Assembly (NCBI RefSeq): GCF_019801215.1
Contig: NZ_JAHVJO010000003.1
Coordinates: 1 to 64,000 of the forward strand
Source of the DNA: Fictibacillus nanhaiensis
GTDB lineage: Bacteria; Bacillota; Bacilli; Bacillales; Fictibacillaceae
Reading direction: 5' to 3'
Length of the DNA stretch: 64,000 bases
Below the pieces are notes generated by a model, which was not told the DNA's origin, ran no database searches, and saw only the letters and a program-made list of their open reading frames with translations. A program made the translations under genes and the position numbers. Below are positions 15,359 to 23,244 of this stretch, one piece after another. Position 1 is the stretch's first letter. Each line of letters begins with the position of its first letter.

Positions 15359-15655
15359 TTGGAGATATTCCCCATCATTCATACAAACTTTTGGGATGCT
15401 CTCATTGCTATACCTGCCATTATCGTATTAATCGAGATTTTTAAGGTTTTCTTTCCCTATTTTCGTTCTTGGGAGCCAACGATTGCGATTGTTCTTGGAT
15501 TTCTCCTATCGATATGTATGGTTCATGGGGACTCCCTATGGACCGGCGTAATCATGGGCGTTTTCTATGGAGTAGCTGCCGTTGGGGCTTATTCCTCTTT
15601 CATAAATGCCGTCCGTACTTACCGAAACAAGGATTCAAACAGACGTTTTCATTAA
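15359..15655 (+). CDS. Small three-helix membrane protein
   Basis: A 98-aa protein of three hydrophobic segments (ALIAIPAIIVLIEIF, PTIAIVLGFLLSICMV, TGVIMGVFYGVAAVGAYS) and a basic tail. The layout resembles small holin-like membrane proteins, but I cannot name a family. The start is placed at the TTG at 15359 since AAGGAGG lies 8 bases before it; the TTG at 15353 is too close. It follows the histidine kinase by about 100 bases on the same strand and is closed by a terminator. Confidence 0.6.
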   Translation: MEIFPIIHTNFWDALIAIPAIIVLIEIFKVFFPYFRSWEPTIAIVLGFLLSICMVHGDSLWTGVIMGVFYGVAAVGAYSSFINAVRTYRNKDSNRRFH

Positions 15656-15657
15656 GA

Positions 15658-15688
15658 AACCTCCTGTTTTAAAAAGCTACAGGAGGTT
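15658..15688. terminator. Terminator between convergent genes
   Basis: AACCTCCTGT and ACAGGAGGTT form a perfect 10-bp stem with an 11-base loop, between the plus-strand membrane protein gene and the minus-strand rhodanese gene. The following T content is modest. Confidence 0.65.
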
Positions 15689-15707
15689 GTGTTTAGCTGC
15701 GTTTTCA

Positions 15708-16004
15708 TTATTCCGTCTTACCTTCAAATGAATCCATTCCGCCTGTCATGTTGATCACCTTATAGCCGTGACTATCTAACAGCTGGCATGCTCTTCCGCT
15801 TCTTCCGCCAGATCGACAAATCATAACATATTCCTTTGACTTATCAAGCTCATGCATCCGAAACTCTAACAAACCAAGTGGAATGTGCGTGATGCCAGGA
15901 ATTTTCCGTTCTTGTACTTCATCCACCTCACGAACGTCGATCATATTCAGTACTTGTCCTTCATTTAATTTTGTTTCTACTTCTTTTGCTGTTAGTTGTT
16001 TCAT
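15708..16004 (-). CDS. Single-domain rhodanese
   Basis: A 98-aa rhodanese-like protein. Key features are the central MIDVREVDE strand (CH2A-like motif), GITHIPLGLLEFR, and the active-site loop CRSGGRSGRA with the persulfide-forming Cys. The ATG at 16004 is chosen because AGGAGG lies 6 bases upstream; the longer frame starts inside that site. It follows the membrane-anchored rhodanese at 16019 by only 14 bases, forming an operon for sulfane-sulfur transfer or detoxification. Cytoplasmic. Confidence 0.85.
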   Translation of the reverse strand: MKQLTAKEVETKLNEGQVLNMIDVREVDEVQERKIPGITHIPLGLLEFRMHELDKSKEYVMICRSGGRSGRACQLLDSHGYKVINMTGGMDSFEGKTE

Positions 16005-16018
16005 CTTCATCCTCCTCA

Positions 16019-16375
16019 TTATCTCCAGGCCGAAACGCCGCCCTTAACATTCTTTACTTGAAATCCTGATTTTACTAAAACTTTGCTGGCTTTTTGACTT
16101 CTCATCCCGCTCTGACAAATGACGACTACTTCTTTTTCTTTAGACAGTTCATTTGTTCTCTTTGATAATTGATGAAGCGGAATATTGTTAAATCCAGGAA
16201 TGTGATAACTTGAAAACTCTCCTGAAGTACGTACATCAATAAACTGCTTATTCTTATCTTTCAACATTGTCTTTAGGTCTTGAGTGGTAATATTCTCCAC
16301 ACCTTTAATGGGCATAAAACGCTGTATCATAAACCAAATGATCAGTGCAAAAAGAATATAGTTGATGTAATCCAT
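16019..16375 (-). CDS. Membrane-anchored rhodanese (YqhL-like)
   Basis: A 118-aa protein with one N-terminal membrane helix (YINYILFALIIWFMIQ) and a rhodanese domain at residues about 32-118 (FIDVRTSGEFSSYHIPGF, then the active-site loop CQSGMRSQ). The anchor places the sulfurtransferase domain at the inner face of the membrane. It is the first gene of a two-gene operon controlled by a promoter containing a 22-bp perfect palindrome of the CsoR/CstR type, pointing to induction by reactive sulfur species or possibly copper. Confidence 0.85.
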   Translation of the reverse strand: MDYINYILFALIIWFMIQRFMPIKGVENITTQDLKTMLKDKNKQFIDVRTSGEFSSYHIPGFNNIPLHQLSKRTNELSKEKEVVVICQSGMRSQKASKVLVKSGFQVKNVKGGVSAWR

Positions 16376-16415
16376 GGTCTAATCCCCTTTTATTACTACG
16401 ATTTCTTATCGTTAT

Positions 16416-16442
16416 ATTATACCCTATAGGGTATAATGTCAA
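16416..16442 (-). promoter_or_regulatory. Promoter with CsoR/CstR-type palindrome
   Basis: A perfect 22-bp palindrome (16416-16437) has the core ATACCCTATAGGGTAT, the GC-rich centre with AT flanks known for CsoR-family operators. On the minus strand TTGACA (16442-16437) abuts it, and its last bases form TATAAT (16421-16416), 15 bases from the -35. A bound repressor would cover the -10 and spacer. No csoR/cstR gene lies next to it in this window. Confidence 0.65.
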
Positions 16443-16469
16443 CCAATTAATCACCACTTCCATAAAAAA

Positions 16470-16490
16470 GAAGAGGCTGTCCACCCTCTT
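16470..16490 (-). terminator. Terminator after acetyltransferase gene
   Basis: AAGAGGGT and CCTCTT arms followed by CTTTTTT on the minus strand, just past the stop of the 16497 gene. Confidence 0.6.
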
Positions 16491-16496
16491 CCTGTT

Positions 16497-16991
16497 TTAT
16501 ATGTTTTTATAATAAATAATGGTCGCTTCTAATCCTCCACTCTCCGATATAGCAAAGTTCGGAATTCGACCAGCTTCTACATAACCGATTGATTGATAAA
16601 GGAAATTAGAAGGATCTCCTTCTCTCGTATCTAAAACGAGCAACGAACGCTTTTCTTGAATAGCTCTTGTTTCTGCAGTCACCATGAGTTTACGAGCAAT
16701 ACCCTTTTTTCGATAAGAAGGGTGAGTCATTAACTTGGCAATTTCTGCACGATGCGTACCATTAGGCTTTCTGCATAGATGAAGCTGAACACTTCCCACG
16801 ACTTTATCTTCCATTTTCGCGACCCATAAAATGGCATCAGGTGATAAAACGTTCTTCCAATACATGTTTGCATCCGTCTCACGTAGTGGAGGCAAAAAAC
16901 CAATCGATGCCCCTTCATGAACAACACGAACTAACATTGAAGAAAGTTCTCCAATTGACTCGTTTATTGTATGTAATTCTATAATTTCCAC
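16497..16991 (-). CDS. GNAT-family acetyltransferase
   Basis: A 164-aa GNAT enzyme starting at GTG with AAGGAG 9 bases upstream. Motif A, the acetyl-CoA binding element, is seen at residues about 85-110 (AEIAKLMTHPSYRKKGIARKLM, with RKKGIA as the Q/RxxGxG/A loop). The C-terminal part with NFLYQSIGYVEAGRIP is the usual end of the fold. Substrate unknown. Monocistronic with its own terminator. Confidence 0.8.
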   Translation of the reverse strand: MEIIELHTINESIGELSSMLVRVVHEGASIGFLPPLRETDANMYWKNVLSPDAILWVAKMEDKVVGSVQLHLCRKPNGTHRAEIAKLMTHPSYRKKGIARKLMVTAETRAIQEKRSLLVLDTREGDPSNFLYQSIGYVEAGRIPNFAISESGGLEATIIYYKNI

Positions 16992-17133
16992 ATTCGTTTA
17001 CTCCTTTTATGTGAATTTTAGTTTAATCATCGTTATCCCTATTTTATCACTCGTGGTTGAGGAGTCATTAAAAATAAATCTTACTTTTTTAATACACTGA
17101 GGAATAGAATAGCGTAGTGCTCACCAACAAAAA

Positions 17134-17150
17134 TGTAAGAAAACCTAACA
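17134..17150 (+). promoter_or_regulatory. TnrA/GlnR box upstream of tnrA
   Basis: TGTAAGAAAACCTAACA fits the consensus TGTNA-N7-TNACA with no mismatch. A TATAAT sits at 17160-17165. The box centre is about 30 bases before the expected start site, overlapping the -35 region, a position more typical of repression than of activation. Confidence 0.75.
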
Positions 17151-17224
17151 AATTTATGATATAATAGTTAACAATATTCCGAATTGTCTGTACGAGTTTT
17201 CGTTCTTTCTATAGGAGGACTGGA

Positions 17225-17539
17225 ATGGCAGCTGATAACACATCCTACAAAGATAAAAAAGTGATGACCATTGGTATTATAAGTGAGTTAACCGGACTGT
17301 CTGAAAGGAAGATTCGATATTATGAAGAACGAAAGCTTATCTTTCCAGAAAGAACGGGAAAAGGCACCCGAAAGTATTCGTTTTCTGATGTTGAACGGCT
17401 CATGGAAATTGCGGATCACATTGAAGACGGTATCCAAACCTATGAGATAAAAAAAGAGCTTAAGAAGAAGCAGAACCGTGAAGAACGCAACAAGATGATT
17501 CGGGGTCAACTAAACGCTCAATTTAATATGAGAAAGTAA
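17225..17539 (+). CDS. tnrA: Nitrogen regulator TnrA
   Basis: A 104-aa MerR-family regulator matching B. subtilis TnrA along its length: [58 protein letters not shown]. It ends with the C-terminal [11 protein letters not shown] peptide that TnrA uses to bind feedback-inhibited glutamine synthetase. TnrA activates or represses nitrogen genes at TGTNA-N7-TNACA sites under nitrogen limitation. Such a box precedes this gene and also the ammonium transporter gene at 20615, so both are likely direct targets. The ATG follows AGGAGG by 6 bases. Confidence 0.95.
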   Translation: MAADNTSYKDKKVMTIGIISELTGLSERKIRYYEERKLIFPERTGKGTRKYSFSDVERLMEIADHIEDGIQTYEIKKELKKKQNREERNKMIRGQLNAQFNMRK

Positions 17540-17576
17540 AATCAGCCGACTCCTTATTAAAAGATTGCCAACTGAT

Positions 17577-18305
17577 TTATTTGGATAGCCGCTCATAAAC
17601 ATCTCGCAGATTCTTCATTCCTAACGCTTGAATTCGTTCTACATAAATACTCCAAAGTTCTGCTGTCATCCTCGCATCTCCTAATGCATGGTGACGGTTA
17701 ATGACGGGAATACCGCAATGTTCACAACAATCTTCCAAACGAACAAAATTATTTTTTGGTTCTGCGAGTCTTAAAAGAAATGACGTGTCTACGATTCTAT
17801 GTTTGAACTGACTTCGAAAAAGTTTCCAGTTATAATGCTGCAGAAATTTCTTTTCATGACTAGCATGATGTGCCACAAGAACAGCACCTTTTACAAATTC
17901 ATAAAAATCAACCATCACTTTTGATAGTTCTGGTGCCGCATCAAGCTCCCTATCAGTTAGTCCTGTCAGTTCCTTTATTTCATGAGTAAGGTTACCCTTA
18001 CAACGAACAAGTGAATAAAAAGTATCCTCTTGCTGAACTTCTCCACCTCTGACTTTCACCGCTCCGATCGATAGAATTTTGTCTCCCTGCTCAGGATTAA
18101 AACCAGTCGTTTCTAGATCGAATACTACAACATTCAGCTGATTAAGCGGCACAACCAAACTCTCCTCTACCTTTAACTCTTTTTGTAGCTGCCGTAAAAA
18201 CGCAACATGCTGCGGGCTGGATTGTCCTGATAAAGACGCGTATACACTTGAGTTAATTTTGCCCTGGACTTGTTTCATAAACTGAATAAGCGGGTTTATC
18301 CTCAT
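17577..18305 (-). CDS. DnaQ-type 3'-5' exonuclease
   Basis: A 242-aa protein with a DEDDh exonuclease domain at residues about 55-225: VVVFDLETTGFNP (first D and E), LVAHHASHEKKFL (second D position replaced in part by His/Glu, see below), and HHALGDARMTAEL (catalytic His and last Asp). In the second motif the expected N/D is found as AHHASHEKKFL, so the second acidic ligand may be shifted. It overlaps the DUF294 gene by 4 bases (ATGA). DUF294 and DnaQ-type genes are a recurrent pair, but the function of the pair is unknown. Confidence 0.8.
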   Translation of the reverse strand: MRINPLIQFMKQVQGKINSSVYASLSGQSSPQHVAFLRQLQKELKVEESLVVPLNQLNVVVFDLETTGFNPEQGDKILSIGAVKVRGGEVQQEDTFYSLVRCKGNLTHEIKELTGLTDRELDAAPELSKVMVDFYEFVKGAVLVAHHASHEKKFLQHYNWKLFRSQFKHRIVDTSFLLRLAEPKNNFVRLEDCCEHCGIPVINRHHALGDARMTAELWSIYVERIQALGMKNLRDVYERLSK

Positions 18306-19279
18306 TTGTGCATCGTTCCCTTAATGACCGAGCGTGTATAATCTTGTAGTTTTTGTCCATTTAACAGAATATGTTTGATCTCTTTTCTCTCATCCTTACT
18401 TAGTTCTTTAATATGGAGATAGTGAATGTCATCGTAGTTTTCTGTCATTGTTTTATGATATTTAAGTCGGTAGTGAAGAAGATTTTCAAATTCTTTTACA
18501 CACCAGCTGAGCTCCTGTTGATATCTTGGAAGCTTTAATAGTTCTTCAATTCTTGAGAGTGTAGAAATTGCGTTAATGCATTCTTTCATGGCAAGGAGAC
18601 GAACATTATTCACATATGGAAAAAAACCCGATTGTTTCAGATCAATGCTCCCTGCATGCGAGCCATGCGTTTCAGTTAAAAACTGATGAAAGAAGCCAAC
18701 AGCTTTTTTTATATGCTCTGTGTTTTCAAATAACCTTTCAAGAAAATGCGGGTATTCCTTCATATAATCATGTACGATTTGTTTAAGTTTATCACCATAT
18801 TTTTCTTCACCAACAAGCACTCGTGCATCATAAAAAATTAACAGAAAGCGAATACTCTCGAAGCTTTCTTCTTTCAGCCATTTGGAAAGCTGTTCACTCC
18901 ATTTCATTTGTGATTTGCACCATACTGAATTCGAACTCATTACATTTCCATCACAATACGGATAACCGACTTCGTTCAAACCATATGCCAATTCTTTTCC
19001 AAACTCAAGAAAGTAATGACCCGCTTCATCGTTTTCTTTTTCATAGATCAAACCATGGTCTTGATCAGAGACAGGAGCTTGTTCAAATCTGCCTGCACTA
19101 CCCATTACAATCCAGGAATATAGGCAAGGGGGTGGTCCAAAGGCTTCAGTGTGTTTTTTGAGCGCAGCATCAAACACTTTCTTCATGATCGTGTCATGAA
19201 AGACATTTACATCACGGGACGAATGTTCATGGTTACTCCATTCACTGTCACGCCATCTTTTTATCGACAAATAAGACAT
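18302..19279 (-). CDS. DUF294 nucleotidyltransferase-like protein
   Basis: About 325 aa from the ATG at 19279, preferred over a longer frame (19417) that would run 77 bases into the transporter gene. The nucleotidyltransferase motif is clear: WIVMGSAGRFEQAPVSDQDHG, with the G-S helix and the D-x-D metal pair, as in GlnD-type DUF294 proteins. A helical DUF294 C-terminal domain follows (residues about 170-320). Members usually carry CBS or cNMP domains in front; this one does not. It lies between an ammonium transporter and a DnaQ exonuclease in a TnrA-box operon. A role in modifying a nitrogen-related protein is possible but unproven. Confidence 0.75.
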   Translation of the reverse strand: MSYLSIKRWRDSEWSNHEHSSRDVNVFHDTIMKKVFDAALKKHTEAFGPPPCLYSWIVMGSAGRFEQAPVSDQDHGLIYEKENDEAGHYFLEFGKELAYGLNEVGYPYCDGNVMSSNSVWCKSQMKWSEQLSKWLKEESFESIRFLLIFYDARVLVGEEKYGDKLKQIVHDYMKEYPHFLERLFENTEHIKKAVGFFHQFLTETHGSHAGSIDLKQSGFFPYVNNVRLLAMKECINAISTLSRIEELLKLPRYQQELSWCVKEFENLLHYRLKYHKTMTENYDDIHYLHIKELSKDERKEIKHILLNGQKLQDYTRSVIKGTMHK

Positions 19280-19340
19280 ATTTACACATCCCACGTGAGA
19301 AAAGCATTGGGAGAGTTCCCCAAAATGCCCTTCACTTCTA

Positions 19341-20615
19341 TTAATTTGCAAGTCTGTTTTTTTCTTTGTTTGTAACGAAAGCTTCTGGATAGCCGTAGTT
19401 TCCGTGTTCACTAACATCTAATCCGATAATCTCTTCTTCCTCAGATACACGCAGTCCTTTCATAACCTTTTTCATCGCGTATAAAAGAACGAAAGAAACG
19501 ACGAATGCGTAAAGCGCTGATACGGTTACACCCATCGCTTGAACACCAAGCTGCGAGAAACCACCGCCATAAAATAGACCCGGTTTACCGACTGCCGCAA
19601 GTTCTGGTGTTGCAAAAAGCCCTGTAGATAACGTACCCCAAATTCCTGCTGCACCATGAACGCTTAGTGCATAAATCGGATCATCCACTTTTAACTTATC
19701 GAATAACTTCACAGAGTAGAATACAAGAATGCCTGCTACAAATCCGATCAGAACTGCTGCCCACGTTTCAACAAACGCACATGATGCCGTGATAGCAACA
19801 AGTCCTGCTAATGCCCCGTTCAGGATTGTAGGAATATCTGATTTACCTAGTACCATCCAAGAAATAATAAGTGCAGCAACCGCTCCAGCTCCAGCCGCAA
19901 TGTTCGTGTTTAAAACTACAAATCCGAAAAAGCCATCATCAACAACAAATGTACTACCCCCATTAAAACCAAACCATCCGACCCAAAGAACAATAACGCC
20001 TAATGCAGTGTATACTTGATTATGTCCAAAAATAGTGTTGGATGTGCCATTCTTATTGAACTTACCAATACGCGGTTTAAGTAAAACCGTAGCCGCTAAT
20101 GCTGCCATTGCACCAGTTAAATGAACGACTGTTGAACCAGCAAAATCTTGCTTGCCGTGTTCCGCTAACCATCCCCCTCCCCAGATCCAGTGGGCCACTA
20201 CCGGGTAGACAAGAACTGAAAAAAGGATTGCGAATACAAGGTAAGCGGATAACTTTGCACGCTCAGCAAAACCACCAAACGCTATCGTTAACGAAATCCC
20301 AGCAAAAGCAAGCTGGAACATGAAGAATGCAGCTGTAGAATATGGAATCCCCTCCGCTTGTTCACCCGAATAAAAAAAGTCAGTCAAACCAATAAAAAAG
20401 TTTGAATTACCTCCAAAGATAAAACCATAACCTACTGCCCAGAATACTATTGAAGCCAAACCAAACGTAAAAACTGTCTTACCAGCAATATGTCCGGCAT
20501 TTTTCATACGGGTTGATCCCGCTTCAAGCAAAATGAACCCACCCTGCATTAAAATGACAAGAAGTGCACCTAGCACAAGCCATACACTGTTTAACGAAAA
20601 CATTATTTCTTCCAT
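19341..20615 (-). CDS. Ammonium transporter Amt
   Basis: A 424-aa membrane protein of the Amt/AmtB family with about 11 hydrophobic segments. Recognisable family stretches are LEAGSTRMKNAGHIAGKT, FAGSTVVHLTGAMAALAA (conserved pore region), GWFGFNGGS, and HGAAGIWGTLSTGLFA with the second pore-region His. The start at 20615 is chosen because AGGGGG lies 8 bases upstream; the longer frame begins inside that site. A perfect TnrA box at the right distance for activation precedes it. Unlike B. subtilis amtB, it is not followed by a PII (glnK) gene but by DUF294 and exonuclease genes. Confidence 0.92.
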   Translation of the reverse strand: MEEIMFSLNSVWLVLGALLVILMQGGFILLEAGSTRMKNAGHIAGKTVFTFGLASIVFWAVGYGFIFGGNSNFFIGLTDFFYSGEQAEGIPYSTAAFFMFQLAFAGISLTIAFGGFAERAKLSAYLVFAILFSVLVYPVVAHWIWGGGWLAEHGKQDFAGSTVVHLTGAMAALAATVLLKPRIGKFNKNGTSNTIFGHNQVYTALGVIVLWVGWFGFNGGSTFVVDDGFFGFVVLNTNIAAGAGAVAALIISWMVLGKSDIPTILNGALAGLVAITASCAFVETWAAVLIGFVAGILVFYSVKLFDKLKVDDPIYALSVHGAAGIWGTLSTGLFATPELAAVGKPGLFYGGGFSQLGVQAMGVTVSALYAFVVSFVLLYAMKKVMKGLRVSEEEEIIGLDVSEHGNYGYPEAFVTNKEKNRLAN

Positions 20616-20649
20616 TAGAAACGCCCCCTGCTTCACTGTTTCTTTTCAT

Positions 20650-20698
20650 TCTATACAGTTCTGATGAAGATTCTACACCTATGTAAGATAATCTAACA
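20650..20698 (-). promoter_or_regulatory. TnrA-activated promoter of ammonium transporter
   Basis: TGTAAGATAATCTAACA at 20682-20698 fits TGTNA-N7-TNACA perfectly. On the minus strand TATAGA (20655-20650) is the likely -10, with no good -35. The box centre falls about 47 bases before the predicted start, the spacing known for TnrA-activated promoters. Confidence 0.8.
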
Positions 20699-20804
20699 TG
20701 GTTTTTCAGGAGGGTTTGATCATGGATCACAATATCCTTCTTCCATTCTATCTGCTCTTTTTTGGTTGTCATTTTTCGTTTTTTCCTTTCGTAACCAATA
20801 AAAA

Positions 20805-20829
20805 AACCAAGGAGAATGCCTCCCTGGTT
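20805..20829 (-). terminator. Terminator after diguanylate cyclase gene
   Basis: AACCAGGGAG and CTCCTTGGTT arms followed on the minus strand by a run of T. Confidence 0.75.
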
Positions 20830-20835
20830 CAATAC

Positions 20836-21915
20836 TTAATAATTGGCCACACACACCATGTTTCTTCCAGATTTCTTAGCTTCATAGAGCGCTTTGTCTG
20901 CATCTTTTATGATTAGCGCAACATCTTCCGTTGTTTCTGGATAACACGATACACCCACTGAAACTGTCACATTTATTTTGCCGCCCTTTTCCAAGGTGAA
21001 AGGATTATCTTCTACTGTCTTTCTAATTCTTTCCCCTATTTGAACAGCTTCTTCTAAGGGACAATCCAGAAGGAGGACTGTGAATTCTTCTCCACCGTTT
21101 CGGCTGACGATATCGAACGTTCGGGTACATGAACGCAAGATGTGTCCGAGTTCTTTTAAGACAACATCTCCTTCTGCATGACCGTATGTATCATTCACCT
21201 TTTTGAAAAAATCGATATCAATATAAAGCAACGACAGCTTTTTCTTCTTTTTCTCAAGTTCAGCGATGCTCGCGTTAAAGACTTCATCAAATTTCCGTAC
21301 ATTGTTTAATCCTGTTAGAGGATCGACTGTGGAGGCTGCTTTGTATTTTTGAAATAACTGCTGGCTTTTTCGCAATAAATTTACCGTTTTAAACGCGACA
21401 TACCCTGAACAATAAGAAACGATCCAATAAACAGGGATAAGAACCTTTAAATAATTTGTGTCTTTAATTAAATAAATGAACAAGATGGTTGATGCAATAT
21501 TTGTGAAAGTCAGCATCAAAAACTGCTTAACCCGTCCCGTTAATTTTGTTTTCGAGATCAACACTGAAAATAGAGTAATAGACACCATCAAATAAATGGC
21601 TGCATATGAAGAGATATTAATGCCTATTAAAAGACGTCCGCCAATTATCATCACCATGGAAATAAAGGCGGGAATGGCTCCCCCAAAGTAAGCTAACAAT
21701 AGGATTGGAATCGGTCGTAAATCAATAATGGTCGTACCGATTTGTATGCTGTACTGCATCAATATGTTTCCCAATACACCGCCTGCAACTCCTGTTAGTA
21801 CTTTACTTTTAACAGAAGATTGGGTCGTTAGTTGATAGTTGGTCGATACTTGTGTATATAAGTATAACAACGCAATTAAAATGGCCAGATTTGCAAAAAG
21901 TTCTTTAATTATCAT
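20836..21915 (-). CDS. Membrane diguanylate cyclase (5TM-GGDEF)
   Basis: A 359-aa protein. Residues 1-180 form about five to six membrane segments of the 5TM-5TMR_LYT type (LTGVAGGVLGNILMQYS, RPIPILLLAYFGGAIPAFIS). Residues about 190-355 are a GGDEF domain with an intact active site (RNGGEEF) and an I-site RTFD placed five residues before it, so it should make cyclic-di-GMP and be product inhibited. No EAL domain is present. The gene is divergent from the FAD oxidoreductase at 22096. An EAL remnant elsewhere in the window (2.7 kb) suggests changes in this signalling network. Confidence 0.88.
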   Translation of the reverse strand: MIIKELFANLAILIALLYLYTQVSTNYQLTTQSSVKSKVLTGVAGGVLGNILMQYSIQIGTTIIDLRPIPILLLAYFGGAIPAFISMVMIIGGRLLIGINISSYAAIYLMVSITLFSVLISKTKLTGRVKQFLMLTFTNIASTILFIYLIKDTNYLKVLIPVYWIVSYCSGYVAFKTVNLLRKSQQLFQKYKAASTVDPLTGLNNVRKFDEVFNASIAELEKKKKKLSLLYIDIDFFKKVNDTYGHAEGDVVLKELGHILRSCTRTFDIVSRNGGEEFTVLLLDCPLEEAVQIGERIRKTVEDNPFTLEKGGKINVTVSVGVSCYPETTEDVALIIKDADKALYEAKKSGRNMVCVANY

Positions 21916-22024
21916 GTTTTATCACCATATAGTAAAATACCATATTTCCAATCCAAAAACTAACATTATTTTCAATTATTGCTTACATTTTTTCTCTCAT
22001 GCCTCTTTCACGCAACATATAAGC

Positions 22025-22034
22025 CGAACGTTCG
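22025..22034. promoter_or_regulatory. Short palindrome in divergent promoter region
   Basis: CGAACGTTCG is a perfect 10-bp palindrome midway between the divergent GGDEF and oxidoreductase genes. A regulator cannot be named; it does not have the CGAAC-N4-GTTCG spacing of a LexA site. Confidence 0.25.
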
Positions 22035-22095
22035 CTAGTTTAGGAAAAAGTGGCTATGATGAAGATATAAATTTTATCATATTGGAGTGTTTCGT

Positions 22096-23175
22096 TTGAG
22101 TCATATTTTACTAGTCGGTGGCGGACACGCCCATCTATCTATTCTTCGCAATCTATTAAACGAAACAGCAAGGGATTTTGAAGTGACGCTCATTTCATCT
22201 TCAAAATACCAATACTATTCAGGAATGTTCTCTGGGTTTACAGAAGGTCTTTATTCTGAGGAAGAAATCCGGATTGATCTTGAATCCTTATGTAAGAAAG
22301 CCTCCGTTTCTTTTATAGAAGACACAATTATCTCTTTTGACCCGTTGCAAAAGGTATTGTTAGGATTCTCAGGCGGCATTTACAACTTTGATGTGATTTC
22401 GTTTGATATTGGGTCAGGTATAAACTCAGAATTAACGAAAACGATCGGCTTGAACATCAAGCCCAATTATCAATTCCCTGATCAAATCAAGACATTCCGG
22501 TCTAGTGAAAAGCCTGTAGTGATTGGCGGTGGTTCTGCTGGCGTTGAACTGGCTCTATCGACATTAGCGTGGAGAAGAAAAAAGAATAGGAACCGTGCAC
22601 CCGTGACTTTGATTAGTTCTTCTCCTCTTCTTGATTCATATGGTGCGGCCGCAACCAAGAAGATAAGGGGCATCGCCAAAAACCACGATCTTCGTTTTTA
22701 CGAAAATGAACAGGTTGAAGACGTGACTGAAGATTACCTTTTGACAAGCAACGGTTCGCGTATTGCCTATTCCGCGATTCTCCCTGTCACCGGACCAAAA
22801 GCAAGTTCAATATTTAAACAAGCTCTGCTGCCAATTGATAAAGCAGGGTTTATGATGGTCGAAGATACACTGCAAAATCATGAATTTCCATTCGTTTTCG
22901 GAGCTGGTGATTGTGTAACTCTTGCAGGTTATGAACACTTGCCGAAAAATGGTGTGTATGCAGTCAGACAGGGGCCTGTTTTGTGGAAGAATATAAAAAA
23001 CTATCTATCACGTCAATCATTAGATCGCTTTTATCCACAAAAAAAGTTCGTCTCGATTCTTTCAACCGGCAACCAAAACGGCCTCTTTACGTATGGAGGG
23101 TTTGCGGTGCAAGGTAAGTGGGCTTGGACTTTAAAAAATATGATCGACAAGCGATTCATGAATAAACATCATTAA
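22096..23175 (+). CDS. FAD/NAD(P)-dependent oxidoreductase
   Basis: A 359-aa flavoprotein of the pyridine nucleotide-disulfide oxidoreductase / NDH-2-like superfamily. The FAD fingerprint is HILLVGGGHAHLSILRNL at the start. The second dinucleotide fold lies near residues 140-165 (PVVIGGGSAGVELALS), and the FAD-closing motif is VFGAGDC near residue 275. The GGGHAH signature is that of the SelD-associated and related FAD oxidoreductases. The TTG at 22096 is preferred, with GGAG 7-8 bases upstream; GTG at 22087 is the alternative. No membrane helix. Electron partner unknown. Confidence 0.8.
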   Translation: MSHILLVGGGHAHLSILRNLLNETARDFEVTLISSSKYQYYSGMFSGFTEGLYSEEEIRIDLESLCKKASVSFIEDTIISFDPLQKVLLGFSGGIYNFDVISFDIGSGINSELTKTIGLNIKPNYQFPDQIKTFRSSEKPVVIGGGSAGVELALSTLAWRRKKNRNRAPVTLISSSPLLDSYGAAATKKIRGIAKNHDLRFYENEQVEDVTEDYLLTSNGSRIAYSAILPVTGPKASSIFKQALLPIDKAGFMMVEDTLQNHEFPFVFGAGDCVTLAGYEHLPKNGVYAVRQGPVLWKNIKNYLSRQSLDRFYPQKKFVSILSTGNQNGLFTYGGFAVQGKWAWTLKNMIDKRFMNKHH

Positions 23176-23179
23176 AAAA

Positions 23180-23232
23180 CAAAGCTGACGACAAAAGGAC
23201 ATATAAATGTGCCCCTTTGTTGCCAGCTTTTT
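23180..23232. terminator. Stem-loop between convergent genes
   Basis: AAAGCTG-C-ACAAA and TTTGT-GC-CAGCTTT arms form an imperfect long stem flanked by A and T runs. It serves the oxidoreductase gene and the M24 peptidase gene. Confidence 0.6.
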
Positions 23233-23244
23233 CATCATTTCAGA

